64,000 bases of DNA from NCBI RefSeq assembly GCF_014697615.1, contig NZ_JACJSD010000028.1, positions 1 to 64,000 of the forward strand, in the 5' to 3' direction. Under the pieces are notes generated by a model. The model worked only from the letters and a program-made list of their open reading frames with translations, did no database searches and was not told where the DNA came from. This document shows positions 8,901 through 17,797 of the stretch, piece by piece. This stretch comes from Nostoc sp. FACHB-280. Its GTDB lineage: Bacteria > Cyanobacteriota > Cyanobacteriia > Cyanobacteriales > Nostocaceae. Every line of letters begins with the position of its first letter. Position 1 is the stretch's first letter. Position numbers and translations under genes: made by a program.

Positions 8901-11900
8901 CAGGAACAATTGGTACTGGAGAATCTTCTTGATTGAGTTCTTTTGGACGGTTAGTAAGTGCTTGTAAAGCTTTTTGGTACTCACTAGTTTCTGGAATTTG
9001 GTTTAATTGTAAACCGCTACCTTCAGTTGCAACTTTTTGATTTAACTCTGCACTAAGCTGTTCGTAGCGGTCAAAACCATCAACTTCACCAATATTAATA
9101 GCTTCTCCAAGTAAACTATTAAATTCTTTCTTTATTTCCTCACTAATCTCATTTTTATTAAAAATAAATGTAGCAGTGTTACTCTCAATAAAATAATCGT
9201 TTTCAGTAGACTTTGATTCTAACCAAGTGGCTACAGCGATCGCGTCTTGTGCGGGAACTACTAATCCCAAAGCTTCTTTAGTTTCTAAGAGCGATCCATC
9301 GGGGGAAGTATATTGTTGATTTGGATTATAAAAATATACAGTTTGTTGGGGAATGATTGGAGTGGGTTGTGACGGTGTATCTGCACTTTTGATATGACCA
9401 CCAGCACGGTTAATAAAGGTTTGTCTTAATTCGTTGCTGATAGTAGTTTCATCAAGTACGAATACAGTCATTCCTTTTTTGGCTTCTAATCGAGCTTGTG
9501 ATATAGGAAGCTGTTCGTATGATACTCCTACTTTTTCGAGATACTTTTTGGTTTTTTCGGCTATATTTTTATCAACTGCTAATCCTAAAAGCCCTACTAA
9601 TTTTTGCTCTTTATCTTGGAACATGATTGTAGGGCGTTCGTTAATTTTACCGAGTATTTGGTTGCGTTTTTCCTGCTGCTCGTCTTTGACAGGCTTTTCA
9701 TTACTTATAAGCTGACTGCGTTTAACCCATTTGTCGGGATATTGTACTGTTTCTGGATTAATAATTATTTTACAGGTACTTTCATTACTGGTAATCTGTA
9801 CAGGGATAGTGGTTCGTTGTTGGTTTGGGCGAATAATACCCGTATCAATTAATTTTTGTACAGTGCTACTTTCTTTCCTTCGCCACTGTTTTTGTATATT
9901 TCCTTTATTTAAATCAGCTTCGAGACGTTCATTATGCTGACCAATAATACCGAGTGATTGGTCACCAATTTTAGCAATATAAACGTGCTTTTTATCAAAT
10001 GCCCTAACTAAAGTTTCTTGAAATGCTTGGTTATTAATCTCCTGTTTCTTGTATATTGGATTCGTAATATTAATTCGTAACAGATTTTTCTGAGATGTTT
10101 CTGCTATAGCATAGGCATTTTGTCCAGTGATAATGGTTTGAATTTTAAGATGTAACTTTTGCCCATTGCCAGGCTTTTCTGCTAGCCAGCCTTGAGCAAT
10201 ACCTTCTTTGATTGATTCTTTATCAAGATTGCCTAGTTTTTCAGGTTTATTACCATTTTGAAGATAAATAGTATAGTCTTCCCGAATCAGGTCAACCTTT
10301 TCGATTGTTAACATTACAGGTTCATTATTAAACCTTTGGGAATTTCCAAACTTATTAACTTCGCCTACCTTGAAAGTGAGTTCTGGTAATCCGGGTACTT
10401 TGGTTGTAACAGAGGTGGTGTATACTTCACCTTTTTCAACACTGCCAATAGCAATAGTACCAATTGGTAGCCGAGCGTTACTTTGTTCAATATTTCCGAA
10501 TGATTCGTAATTACCCTCTTGATTCTGGATTTCAATTACACTTTTTCCATCTTCAGCTAGATTAAATCGAATACTCTGAGGTTGATTTTCATTAAAAAAC
10601 TCACTATTCCGGTCAAACCCAGTGATACTAAACTGGGTAAACTTGAGTGTATCTAACTGACTGATAATCTCTTGAGGAAAGGCAGCAAAGGGGAAATTAG
10701 AAACTTTATTTTGGCGATCGCTACTTTTATCATTACCAGTCTCACGAGTAGTTGATACTGCCCAGGTGGCAGATGCCATTGCTAGCTTTTGGTCTTCTGG
10801 AATCGAATTATAAAATTCCTCTGCTATCTGGTAAGCTTTTTGGTAAAGAAGTTTAATTTGACCTTCGCTTAGTTCAGGTTGGAATGATATTTTGTTAGAT
10901 TTTACTTCTTGTCCAAGTGTAATTCCTATTTCTTCGAGTTTATTTTCTTGCTCCCTCGCTAGTGTTCCTAATTTTCTAAACTTGGGTTTACCATTCTCAG
11001 TTTCATCGTTAATTTGAGCATAAACTAAATATTTATGCAGACGGTTATTGTTGCGTTTATCTTCGGAGATTTCTGATACTTTTATTGTAATTGTGTTAGC
11101 TTTCCAGATAAATTCATTATCATACTGTAGAAGATTAGTTATACTTACTTGATTACCATTAGCAAGGGTAATATTTGCAGATGGCCCTTTTTCAGTTTCT
11201 TTTTGTTTAGATAGCTCACTCGCTCGGTTGAATGATTTGTCGAATTCTTTTTTGATGATGGTAGCTCTTAATCGCTGTTCATGAGAAAATTCAACCCCTT
11301 TAAATAAAGCGTGAAATTGCACAATTTCACGCGATTCTAGGCGAGCTTTTTCAAAATACTGATTGGTTTGAGCAATTAGTAACTCAACAGGTGAATATCC
11401 CGTCGGTTGAATTATATTGTCAATATAGACATCTTTTTTCTTATCCTTAATATAGTTGACTTCACGGTGAAGAATCCGACTGTTGTTGCGAATAATTTCA
11501 ATTTCAGGTTTTTTGGCACTCTTAAAAAGGTCAACTGCAATTTGATTTTGAAATGCTGCCTCAGCAATCATTTCACGGTACATTTGGGTATTAATGTTCA
11601 TAGCCACTACTGCATTAGCCTGGTTTAAGGGTTCTTGTCGAACAGTTTTGATGAACTCTTCCATGTAACTGCGATACTTGCTTGGAATCTCCTTCCCTTC
11701 AATACCCTTGGATTTTGCCCAGGCTTCTGTTTTGAATAAATCTTCGTAGTGTTTGGCTACCTGCTGTACGTACTCAATTTGGTCTTTTTCGCTACCAAAG
11801 TTTTTCAGAATCGTAATTTCTGACTCTAACGCCTCAATTGCGGTAAGGTGATTGTTGATAACACCCACACTAATGCCATCGCTCATGTGGATGGCGATTT

Positions 11901-13677
11901 CCTCAAATTCTTGCTGACTACCATCTTCTTGGTAAAAAGATTGTTTTTTAAGTTTGACAGTTGGAGCGTACGCGTTTTCAGGAAGGTTACGCTCCTTTGC
12001 CTCGGCGGTGAGGTTGGTATACTTGCTTGCCCGCTCGAAGCCGATACAATCACCATCGTAATCGCGTGCTTGACGCTCTTGTTCAGACTCTTGAGGAAGA
12101 ATTTCTAATTCATAACCAGCTGATTTTAGTTCTAAAATATACTGATTAAATTCGTTAGTAAACTCGACTTTATCTTTAGTTTCGAGCTTACTGATACTTT
12201 GGTCTAAGTAATTTTCAATACCTTCTAACTGGATATTTTTTCCTTGAGCTTCTGGCAGGATAGATTTAATTTGCTCATTGAGGCGGTTGTAAATGCGATC
12301 GCTTGTTTCGTCCGAGACAGCGATCGCACCAGCGAGAGGTTGACCATCAGGCCCAAGGATATCTTCTACAATTTTGTTAGTTGAGACGCACAGACCATTT
12401 GAGTTGAGGAAAGGGGAGCGGAAGTTGAGAACTTCTTCACCGTCTTGATAATGCGGTATGGAAATTTCCCCATTTTGCAGGTCTTTGGAGGGAATGACCA
12501 TTGCTCGCTCAAATGTTAACGTCTTGCCGATGGCGATTTCTTTCCACTCGTTTTGGACGAACCGGGCGAGTTCGCGCTGTACTTTCTCAGTTTCGAGAAG
12601 TTGCCCCTCTCCTTGCAGGTCAGCTTTGATGAGTTTGTAAATAAACGAGTCAGTAGCAATGCGCGAGCGCAAAGTTTCTAATTCTTCTGCTACGGTTGGA
12701 TCTTCTGTTGCTTGTTCTTCTAGTGTGGTTGCTTGTTCTTCTAAAAAAGCTTTCCGTTTCTCGTACTTTTCGCAGTAAAGTTGTGCAAGCTGCCGAGGAT
12801 CATCCTGTGCTTCTTTAAGCTTTTTGGCTTCAAGTTCTAGCTGTTCTGTAAAGTCTTTCAGTCCGTTAGGGAATGAAGCGAGTAACTGCGATATAGCTGT
12901 CTTGCCGAGTTCAGATTGTGATTTTTCACCTAGCCAGATACTTTGTCGGTATAATCCAGGTTGAATTTGAGGCTTAGTCGGGCCGTTAGGATTATCTTTA
13001 TCAGTTCCTTTGAACGCAGATAAGGGAAGAATTAGGTCAATTTTAGTTGAGTTATTCGAGTTTTGATAATTGAGGATTTGCTCAAGGTTAGCAGGGCGTA
13101 GTGTACCTTTACCAAAGCGGTATTTCTGATCATCTCCGTCTCGATCAGTCCAACCGAAGCGGTGTTGAATTACTCGATATTTATCACCTTTTTGATGCTG
13201 GGTTAATTCGTGATACAGGTCTTTTGATATTTGTCCGTAACAGTCTCCTGTTAGCCGATATGCTTGGTCATTACTGATAATGCCACCATTTTCACCATTA
13301 TTATCATCAACTATTAGGATGTTTAACTCTTTATTGACAGCATTTCTACATGAACCAAGAAAGATAGACCCGTAAGCACCTCTATCTTTGTTATCAGGGC
13401 ATAATTGTCTAATTGTATCTAGACATTCTTCGGGGCCATATAACAACCGAGTTTTTGACGATAATAATAATTTATGACCTTCAGGATGATTAATTAATTG
13501 TTCCACAGTAGACTTTTCGTCCATATGCCCGAACGAAAAGTTTACCCCAGGAAAGAAATATTCTAATAGGGTATTATTAAGTTCTTCCTTTAACAGGGAA
13601 TCTGGATTATTTGTATTACCATCCGTATGAATCCATTGATTTAATCTAGTGTCAAAATGTTTAGCTTGAATTGTCAT
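5923..13677 (-). CDS. 2584-residue polyvalent protein: RdRP/RNAP-like + AlkB-like + ASCH-like + NADAR-like + SLOG
   Basis: The N-terminal quarter follows the motif order of cellular RNA-dependent RNA polymerases and the YonO-type single-chain RNA polymerase: GDCYGQIS (144-151), QHRFG (171-175), GKG (189-191), LPLSAFKG, FRSPF (419-423) and the catalytic-type DYDGD (539-543). Residues 1359-1530 hold two copies of a module of about 65 residues. An AlkB-like 2OG-Fe(II) oxygenase follows, with H1745-C-D1747, H1805 and R1814. Then come an ASCH/PUA-like domain (about 1923-2030), a NADAR-like domain (EHAF at 2124-2127, WQGKG from W2184), and a SLOG domain (VSGSG at 2296-2300, GNAQGTD at 2335-2341). 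A helical and a small beta module end the protein. No Shine-Dalgarno is visible at the ATG. Seen: the motifs. Inferred: a polymerase and base or nucleotide chemistry serving element transfer or counter-defence. The domain calls are by eye only. Confidence 0.65.
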   Translation of the reverse strand: MTIQAKHFDTRLNQWIHTDGNTNNPDSLLKEELNNTLLEYFFPGVNFSFGHMDEKSTVEQLINHPEGHKLLLSSKTRLLYGPEECLDTIRQLCPDNKDRGAYGSIFLGSCRNAVNKELNILIVDDNNGENGGIISNDQAYRLTGDCYGQISKDLYHELTQHQKGDKYRVIQHRFGWTDRDGDDQKYRFGKGTLRPANLEQILNYQNSNNSTKIDLILPLSAFKGTDKDNPNGPTKPQIQPGLYRQSIWLGEKSQSELGKTAISQLLASFPNGLKDFTEQLELEAKKLKEAQDDPRQLAQLYCEKYEKRKAFLEEQATTLEEQATEDPTVAEELETLRSRIATDSFIYKLIKADLQGEGQLLETEKVQRELARFVQNEWKEIAIGKTLTFERAMVIPSKDLQNGEISIPHYQDGEEVLNFRSPFLNSNGLCVSTNKIVEDILGPDGQPLAGAIAVSDETSDRIYNRLNEQIKSILPEAQGKNIQLEGIENYLDQSISKLETKDKVEFTNEFNQYILELKSAGYELEILPQESEQERQARDYDGDCIGFERASKYTNLTAEAKERNLPENAYAPTVKLKKQSFYQEDGSQQEFEEIAIHMSDGISVGVINNHLTAIEALESEITILKNFGSEKDQIEYVQQVAKHYEDLFKTEAWAKSKGIEGKEIPSKYRSYMEEFIKTVRQEPLNQANAVVAMNINTQMYREMIAEAAFQNQIAVDLFKSAKKPEIEIIRNNSRILHREVNYIKDKKKDVYIDNIIQPTGYSPVELLIAQTNQYFEKARLESREIVQFHALFKGVEFSHEQRLRATIIKKEFDKSFNRASELSKQKETEKGPSANITLANGNQVSITNLLQYDNEFIWKANTITIKVSEISEDKRNNNRLHKYLVYAQINDETENGKPKFRKLGTLAREQENKLEEIGITLGQEVKSNKISFQPELSEGQIKLLYQKAYQIAEEFYNSIPEDQKLAMASATWAVSTTRETGNDKSSDRQNKVSNFPFAAFPQEIISQLDTLKFTQFSITGFDRNSEFFNENQPQSIRFNLAEDGKSVIEIQNQEGNYESFGNIEQSNARLPIGTIAIGSVEKGEVYTTSVTTKVPGLPELTFKVGEVNKFGNSQRFNNEPVMLTIEKVDLIREDYTIYLQNGNKPEKLGNLDKESIKEGIAQGWLAEKPGNGQKLHLKIQTIITGQNAYAIAETSQKNLLRINITNPIYKKQEINNQAFQETLVRAFDKKHVYIAKIGDQSLGIIGQHNERLEADLNKGNIQKQWRRKESSTVQKLIDTGIIRPNQQRTTIPVQITSNESTCKIIINPETVQYPDKWVKRSQLISNEKPVKDEQQEKRNQILGKINERPTIMFQDKEQKLVGLLGLAVDKNIAEKTKKYLEKVGVSYEQLPISQARLEAKKGMTVFVLDETTISNELRQTFINRAGGHIKSADTPSQPTPIIPQQTVYFYNPNQQYTSPDGSLLETKEALGLVVPAQDAIAVATWLESKSTENDYFIESNTATFIFNKNEISEEIKKEFNSLLGEAINIGEVDGFDRYEQLSAELNQKVATEGSGLQLNQIPETSEYQKALQALTNRPKELNQEDSPVPIVPAKALSEKNTTNIQLNTNATVAGISQVYQNTVEIQLVKNTQSGAKNQPILLPNSRQADPTKAIEILGKVSEEKVEQLRSHLETHLKPILENDKSNYAPLRQVAWVGAKWDLKDKDFKPGIQDDSLMKLVKQVYPDADIVLVTYSENPGAGINYHCDDSYAATEARSINIGNSDWGYRAAKERMAWTREENQDAPYQEFKLESGTVTRFNCKNEHAALNTEAGRWSINIWSIKNDLGRENSVRQKFENFLASNQPPRAVVQSNNDLTIKANEWTPGGEIKVERSYTSLREVAQNIPSHPSNQPTVEEIIAIGNSTAARAANPQIPDNATISGKPVPMVYSLHLHGKAATVPVNTTIDAMRGHGRIHTTRGVDYQKTYGINEGDIAIAQGKNGEQVAFRVGKQYKITTQMIQDPSYQQAWARWEKHSPKELTQTQASKSQVYGLFMEPLGDYVNGKIVPFPTIQKQPATPVNISPDSKDGLGVALSLATALAREQGKLQNDYQVSVKNNPEAPAGQYGVETHVQKPQGVAYASAEHAFNHQKQLHPSVDEYQLMVEVLQAKLEQHPRLTEAIAKRGGADWLENCTSITNAQDKQWQGKGKESAFIQALSEAYIYVVAKTQQTTVQTQHDKSQQTALRPTNPLSQLEPINAAVAEHMKKDIAMAQLATQFIGKSAAPPGTPSSTRNYEQAWEERANTGNYSKEDTIMVSGSGPWRGVTSEQIAQTFENHYKPLLDKAIAVKSSFLVGNAQGTDQLVQNYLQEKGYKVEQTSQGYAVFNPVENTKVSSDIISTNTQVSHNSLIAKDKSIFSSQQSQQPNIDQALASPTQPKMQQVGAMDSIIERMKANTVQNLQDWYIAAEKLGKSDTYLNRIQEVTNLYIQENISLENAFKAMEQDIKELEKVNEMTSLAQRVVKTIGQEDINGIMTVQTEKYQIATQTQNQTYLVKDKKDNILLYVKQGKTQVSNISDETLQDFQVMSDRINNALKDIKKDLVER

Positions 13678-14031
13678 ATATGAACAATTAAACTTATAAA
13701 ATTAAAGATAAATTTTCACTTTTTGGCACTAAAATACCCGTAGAGTTTAATTTTACTTTCTTTTGATCAGTAATTTATTCAACATATTTCTAATTTCTGT
13801 TGGCAATTTATAGGTAATTAAAAATACTGGATTGTCAAAGGTTTACTGAGCTTTTTCTTGCTCAAGACTGATTCAGTGTGATGTTCGAGCTTAAGTATGA
13901 TAAAAAATATACAAAGCATTTGATGGTTGGCTGCTTAGTGATAAATCAGTAGTAACTTTTGTTATGTTTACGAAAGGATATTTTCAGCATCTAAACCCGA
14001 TCGATTCAGAGGGCAATTAGTTGGTTTGAGG
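13678..14031. other. Intergenic region upstream of the giant gene
   Basis: About 350 AT-rich bases between the start of the giant gene and the stop of the first gene of the cargo array. It must hold the promoter of the giant gene. I found no clear -35/-10 pair, repeat or RNA gene. It is the natural border between the backbone and the cargo island. Confidence 0.4.
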
Positions 14032-14469
14032 TTAACCACACAAGTACATCGCTTTTACAGCTGGAATTTCGTAATCACAGGCATCCGGTAAGACTAAACT
14101 TTGCCAATGGGAAACTGCGATCGCAAATGCAACCTGTACTAACAACATCAGAAAATGCAACCGTCGCTGCTGTACCCAAACCATCCAGCTATAGGGAAAT
14201 AACACAAAAGCACTATGAGCATAGATTCCCAGCATTGGATTCCAGATTAATCGCGCCATCCCGACAATCCGCCCATGATTGTCCATTGGTAGCCCTGATG
14301 AAGCGTAAGGTTGCCCCAATGCTATGCCAAACAGCGATAGCAGTAAAATATTTACCCAAATAAGTGCCTTTGATTCCCACGGATGTAAAACATATGCAGA
14401 ACGCGATCGATATAGTAAAAAGCAGTACCAAGGCAATAGTAAGCCAAAGAACCAAATGGAAATTTTCAT
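14032..14469 (-). CDS. Four-TM hypothetical membrane protein
   Basis: 145 residues with about four membrane segments: ISIWFFGLLLPWYCFLLY, ALIWVNILLLSLFGIALG, a segment around FVLFPYSWMVWV, and LMLLVQVAFAIAV. No recognised family. It is the last gene of a run of minus-strand small genes (14.0-17.6 kb) whose other members look like soluble immunity-type proteins. Confidence 0.55.
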   Translation of the reverse strand: MKISIWFFGLLLPWYCFLLYRSRSAYVLHPWESKALIWVNILLLSLFGIALGQPYASSGLPMDNHGRIVGMARLIWNPMLGIYAHSAFVLFPYSWMVWVQQRRLHFLMLLVQVAFAIAVSHWQSLVLPDACDYEIPAVKAMYLCG

Positions 14470-14531
14470 AGAAATACATCAATTCAAGGTTGATAGACCA
14501 ATAGTTGGAATTTATGACCAAATAAAAGCCC

Positions 14532-15164
14532 TCAGCAGCTATTCCAGACGGGTAGTTCACCGTATTTCTTTACCATTTCCGCTTCTTTTTCTTTCCGTAT
14601 ATGTATGAGTTGATATTCTGGGCTGCCTTCGCTCAGGTATTCTTCCATCAGAACTTTCCCATCCAGTCCCCATTGCAGATGCTCCGTACAAAGTCCGAAC
14701 GACCACACTTTGCGCTCCTGGATCTGGCCATCCTCATACCACCAAGTTTCAACACCGTGCTTGAAGGCTTGGTAAGTCGCTGGAGATTCATAATCATAAA
14801 TGAGCCTTCCTTCGTCAGTCCATAACTTTCGATAACCAGGTAAACAGGTCGTGCTGGGGTATGTCTCCTCAGAGATCATCTGCCCATTCTCCGCCCATTG
14901 CCGAATGATCGATTGACGTGCAACATGGTCGTAATCCCCGTGACGGCTCATGATCTGGCCATTTTCATAGAATATTTCCAACAAGCCAGTATGGTAGCCC
15001 CTTTCATAATGTATTCGAGTATAAAGTTGACCGTCTTCATAGTTTTCAAAGGCCCACCCGGTAAATGGCAAACCGTCCTGAAGCAGGCAGTCACCCGCCT
15101 CATCATAACTGGCGCGATCGCTGTCCAGGTCGAGCATTTCCAATCCATCTTCGTCGTAGCGCAT
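14532..15164 (-). CDS. YwqK-type MORN-variant repeat protein (antitoxin/immunity-like)
   Basis: 210 residues with at least six short beta-hairpin repeats of the form (Y/W)xxDGQ or ENGQ: FENYEDGQLYTR, FYENGQIMSR, WAENGQMISE, WTDEGRLIYD, WYEDGQIQER, WGLDGKVLME. This is the MORN-variant pattern of the YwqK family, which in Bacillus is the antitoxin of the YwqJ toxin and is common in polymorphic-toxin immunity loci. No toxin gene is adjacent. Assignment to the repeat family is good; the antitoxin role is inference from the family. Confidence 0.75.
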   Translation of the reverse strand: MRYDEDGLEMLDLDSDRASYDEAGDCLLQDGLPFTGWAFENYEDGQLYTRIHYERGYHTGLLEIFYENGQIMSRHGDYDHVARQSIIRQWAENGQMISEETYPSTTCLPGYRKLWTDEGRLIYDYESPATYQAFKHGVETWWYEDGQIQERKVWSFGLCTEHLQWGLDGKVLMEEYLSEGSPEYQLIHIRKEKEAEMVKKYGELPVWNSC

Positions 15165-15298
15165 TCAGTCAAGTGATGTTAATGGAGTTCTCCCAAAAAA
15201 CACATCTTAGAAATTAATGTGACTTTCTCAAAACTTATTTATAGCTTTATAGTTCAACAAACAGCAAAGGATTATACAAATGAAAAAGCATAAACTTG

Positions 15299-15805
15299 TT
15301 AGTGATATTTCTCCCTCAACTTGCTTAAGGTTTCCGCAGCAGTACGGTGAATCATTTCATCCGCATAGTAGCTGTTGGGAATCGTCGTCGCCCTTTCCAG
15401 GGCATCTAGAACGGTTGAAGTCGGGTTATTTAATTGATTTAGGGCATCAATGACATTTAACGGGACACAGTATTCGGTACTGCAAATATGAGTTGCGATC
15501 GCATTTACCATTTCATCATCCCCAAAGCCCAACGCACCACTCGCCGTTAGTACCTCATTCAGCACCCGAAAATCTAATGGTGTTTCAATATAGCGCAAAA
15601 AAGCATTGCGGGTGTCACAGATGCGATCGCCCCAAGAACTGAGAATTTGAGGACACAAAGAACAAATCGAAGGTTCTGGATCGTGAAAGAGTGTATATCG
15701 AATAACTTCTGCATTCTCTGCTGTCCAAGGTTCATCCCACAAATCCGTGAGAAAAATATATCGATCGCTCGGATCGATGGGTAAAGCGTTTATGTTCATA
15801 TACAA
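15299..15805 (-). CDS. Hypothetical helical protein
   Basis: 168 residues, mostly helical, resembling short HEAT-like helical pairs (VLNEVLTASGALGFGDDEMVNAIA, VIDALNQL, LDALERA, AAETLSKL). No recognised domain. It sits between the YwqK-like gene and two unrecognised genes in the same orientation, so it is probably part of the same immunity-type array. A second Met at residue 3 is an alternative start. Confidence 0.5.
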   Translation of the reverse strand: MYMNINALPIDPSDRYIFLTDLWDEPWTAENAEVIRYTLFHDPEPSICSLCPQILSSWGDRICDTRNAFLRYIETPLDFRVLNEVLTASGALGFGDDEMVNAIATHICSTEYCVPLNVIDALNQLNNPTSTVLDALERATTIPNSYYADEMIHRTAAETLSKLREKYH

Positions 15806-15835
15806 GCCAAAAAATGCGAGGCGATCTTCTATAAT

Positions 15836-16372
15836 TTAGGACAAAAGCCTTACTCCTTCTGGAAAGTTTAACTCCCCTGCTTTAATCTGTTGAGTAACTT
15901 GAATCATTTTGTCAATGCTACTTTTCGGGATATAGTGACCGCACCCATTCCAACCCGCAAAGTTTAGAGTTACATACCAGAAAGGTTCAGTTGGTCGATG
16001 TCCTGTCCGTTGCTGATATCGATGGATTTCTTGGTGAAATTCTGAACCTGCGATCGCGAAGCGATTCCTTTGGAGTATCGCCACATCAGATGGCGGAATT
16101 GGCTGAAGGCAGAAATAAATATTTCCATAATCAACAAATTCCTGCCCACTTACAAACGCCTGATGTAATTGATTATGGATGCTCTCAATTTGCACCGAAC
16201 CGGATTCGATGACAAAATCCTCACCTGGTTCTGCCAAGGGTAATAAAAATTCGATGATGTTTTGATAATATCCTTCAGAGATAAAGCGCAGCTCATTATC
16301 TTTTGCCAAGACGACGAGGGGGTAATCATCAATTAACAATCGCAGATAGATTTTCCAGCCTGGGTATTCCAT
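15836..16372 (-). CDS. Hypothetical protein carrying an in-frame dispersed repeat
   Basis: 178 residues, soluble, no recognised family. Residues in the region LQRNRFAIAG are encoded by a 35-bp repeat (16048-16082) that also occurs inside the gene at 23879, in the opposite orientation and read in another frame. The insertion keeps the reading frame, so the protein tolerates it. It starts 16 bases after the stop of the gene upstream (16389) and is likely co-transcribed with it. Confidence 0.5.
   Translation of the reverse strand: MEYPGWKIYLRLLIDDYPLVVLAKDNELRFISEGYYQNIIEFLLPLAEPGEDFVIESGSVQIESIHNQLHQAFVSGQEFVDYGNIYFCLQPIPPSDVAILQRNRFAIAGSEFHQEIHRYQQRTGHRPTEPFWYVTLNFAGWNGCGHYIPKSSIDKMIQVTQQIKAGELNFPEGVRLLS
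16048..16082 (-). repeat. 35-bp dispersed repeat, copy 1
   Basis: On the minus strand it begins GGCGATACTCCAAAGGAATC and ends in CGCAG. It matches the copy at 24131-24165 at 32 of 35 positions. It resembles the small dispersed repeats described in Nostoc genomes. It is translated as part of the gene at 15836. Confidence 0.75.
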
Positions 16373-16388
16373 CAGTTCGCTCTTTCTA

Positions 16389-16856
16389 TCACGAGTTACC
16401 GCTGGTTTCTTTGTCGTTTTCTAAAGGGGTAATTGCTTGTTGACCCTGCCACTTTCTCTGCCACATTTTCTCCACTTCTCCTCCTGGGAATCTATCCCTT
16501 CCCCGCTCACCATCAAACATGGCTGTTACGTCAATGCTCACAAACTCAATTCGCCTTGCTGGCGAGTAATCCCGCAGGTATATTTCGTTACTAATGCGGT
16601 AAAGCAAATCATCTAACCAGGCTTCATCTTGAAAGACAGAGCGATTTACCATACCAGAAACGACCCACGCGCGATCGCCAACCTCTCGAAACCAAAGAAA
16701 TCCCAAGTCCGGAAATGGCGCAAATGCATCGGATACAGATCCCTTTGGCTGAGTGAGGGGATCGGTTAATCGACAAACCCAGTCAGAATCTGCACCATAG
16801 CAGGCTATTTCAATTTCAGAATCACCCAAAAATTCTACCGTAATTTTTCTCATCAT
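16389..16856 (-). CDS. Hypothetical immunity-array protein
   Basis: 155 residues with no family I recognise. It is mixed alpha/beta with a Trp-rich core (DSDWVCRL, LGFLWFREVGDRAWVVSG) and a disordered C-terminal tail. It lies between two minus-strand genes with gaps of 13-16 bases, so the three form a transcription unit. Confidence 0.5.
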   Translation of the reverse strand: MMRKITVEFLGDSEIEIACYGADSDWVCRLTDPLTQPKGSVSDAFAPFPDLGFLWFREVGDRAWVVSGMVNRSVFQDEAWLDDLLYRISNEIYLRDYSPARRIEFVSIDVTAMFDGERGRDRFPGGEVEKMWQRKWQGQQAITPLENDKETSGNS

Positions 16857-16869
16857 CCATTTAACCGTC

Positions 16870-17607
16870 TCAATTGAGCGAATAATATGTTTTTAGGCAA
16901 TATTTGAGATATTCAGCAGTGGGCAATGAAGGATCGGTGCTGAGGGCTTCCAGTTCCTCTAGCAACCCCAGCGCACCCCAGTCTATTACTAGATCGCAAT
17001 TCATCGGCAAACTGTCGCAAGATGCCATGGTCACTAACTCCAAGTAGGTTGGTGCATATTCATTTTTAGCCGTTCTTTCACGCATAAATGGATTGCGATC
17101 GACATTTAGTGGAACTGCTGTCATCAGCTTAATTTGCTCATTATCCCAATCGGTAATTAGACGGTATTGTTGTCCCTGTACTGTTGCAAGTAATGTCCGA
17201 GGTTGGTTTAGTTTTGCGGCTCTGACTATTTCTAGACAGCGTTCGCGAATTTCATCATCAATTAGCCCAAACAAACTAAACATCATCCAATCCAAACTCA
17301 CATCGCTTTCCTGGATTGAAATCTCCGGATTGGTATACCACAAGCATTCAGCAGCATGAACACATTGACTCAGATGAGGATAGTTTTGGGAAATTTCTTC
17401 AAAAACAAGGCGATCGATCTCACAATTGAGTAAATGAAGGGCATCTAATCCTTTTAGCAATTCATCACGCGACCAAATCACCACCATTGGTTGATAGTAT
17501 CTTGCTTGATATGTAAAGTAATGAATGTAATCCTTAGCGATATTTTCCAGTTTCTGTAACACGCATCGCCGCTCGATTGTCCAGTCAGGATATTCTATTT
17601 CTTCCAT
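16870..17607 (-). CDS. Hypothetical protein, paralogue of the C-terminal half of the protein at 23879
   Basis: 245 residues, unknown function. It is clearly homologous to residues of about 215-430 of the protein at 23879. Shared landmarks in the same order are LLN(C/R)EI, LDWM(M/F)F, G(Q/K)QYRL(I/V)T, PTYLELV and TDPSLP(T/K)AE. So this array contains two members of one unnamed family, on opposite strands about 7 kb apart. It is the first gene of the minus-strand run, and its upstream region faces the divergent membrane protein at 17798. Confidence 0.6.
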   Translation of the reverse strand: MEEIEYPDWTIERRCVLQKLENIAKDYIHYFTYQARYYQPMVVIWSRDELLKGLDALHLLNCEIDRLVFEEISQNYPHLSQCVHAAECLWYTNPEISIQESDVSLDWMMFSLFGLIDDEIRERCLEIVRAAKLNQPRTLLATVQGQQYRLITDWDNEQIKLMTAVPLNVDRNPFMRERTAKNEYAPTYLELVTMASCDSLPMNCDLVIDWGALGLLEELEALSTDPSLPTAEYLKYCLKTYYSLN

Positions 17608-17797
17608 TATTCTGTTACTACTCCCCTATGAACCAGGTCAAATAATACGCCTCATATTTAACAATGCAAGTTAGCTACAAGTTGACTTCTAATATTTACG
17701 AGAATATACTGAGTTCAATTCAGAATCAACAAAGTCACTATATTTTTTATACTGGATTGCATATTACTTATGGAGTGAACCGTTCACAGGGCTGGCT

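Noticed and set aside
6666-13000. Many plus-strand frames inside the giant gene (for example around 6666-7170, 7633-8754, 9434-9940 and 11407-12640)
   Set aside because: They lie opposite a 7.7-kb frame with coherent domains, have no recognisable products and look like antisense shadows.
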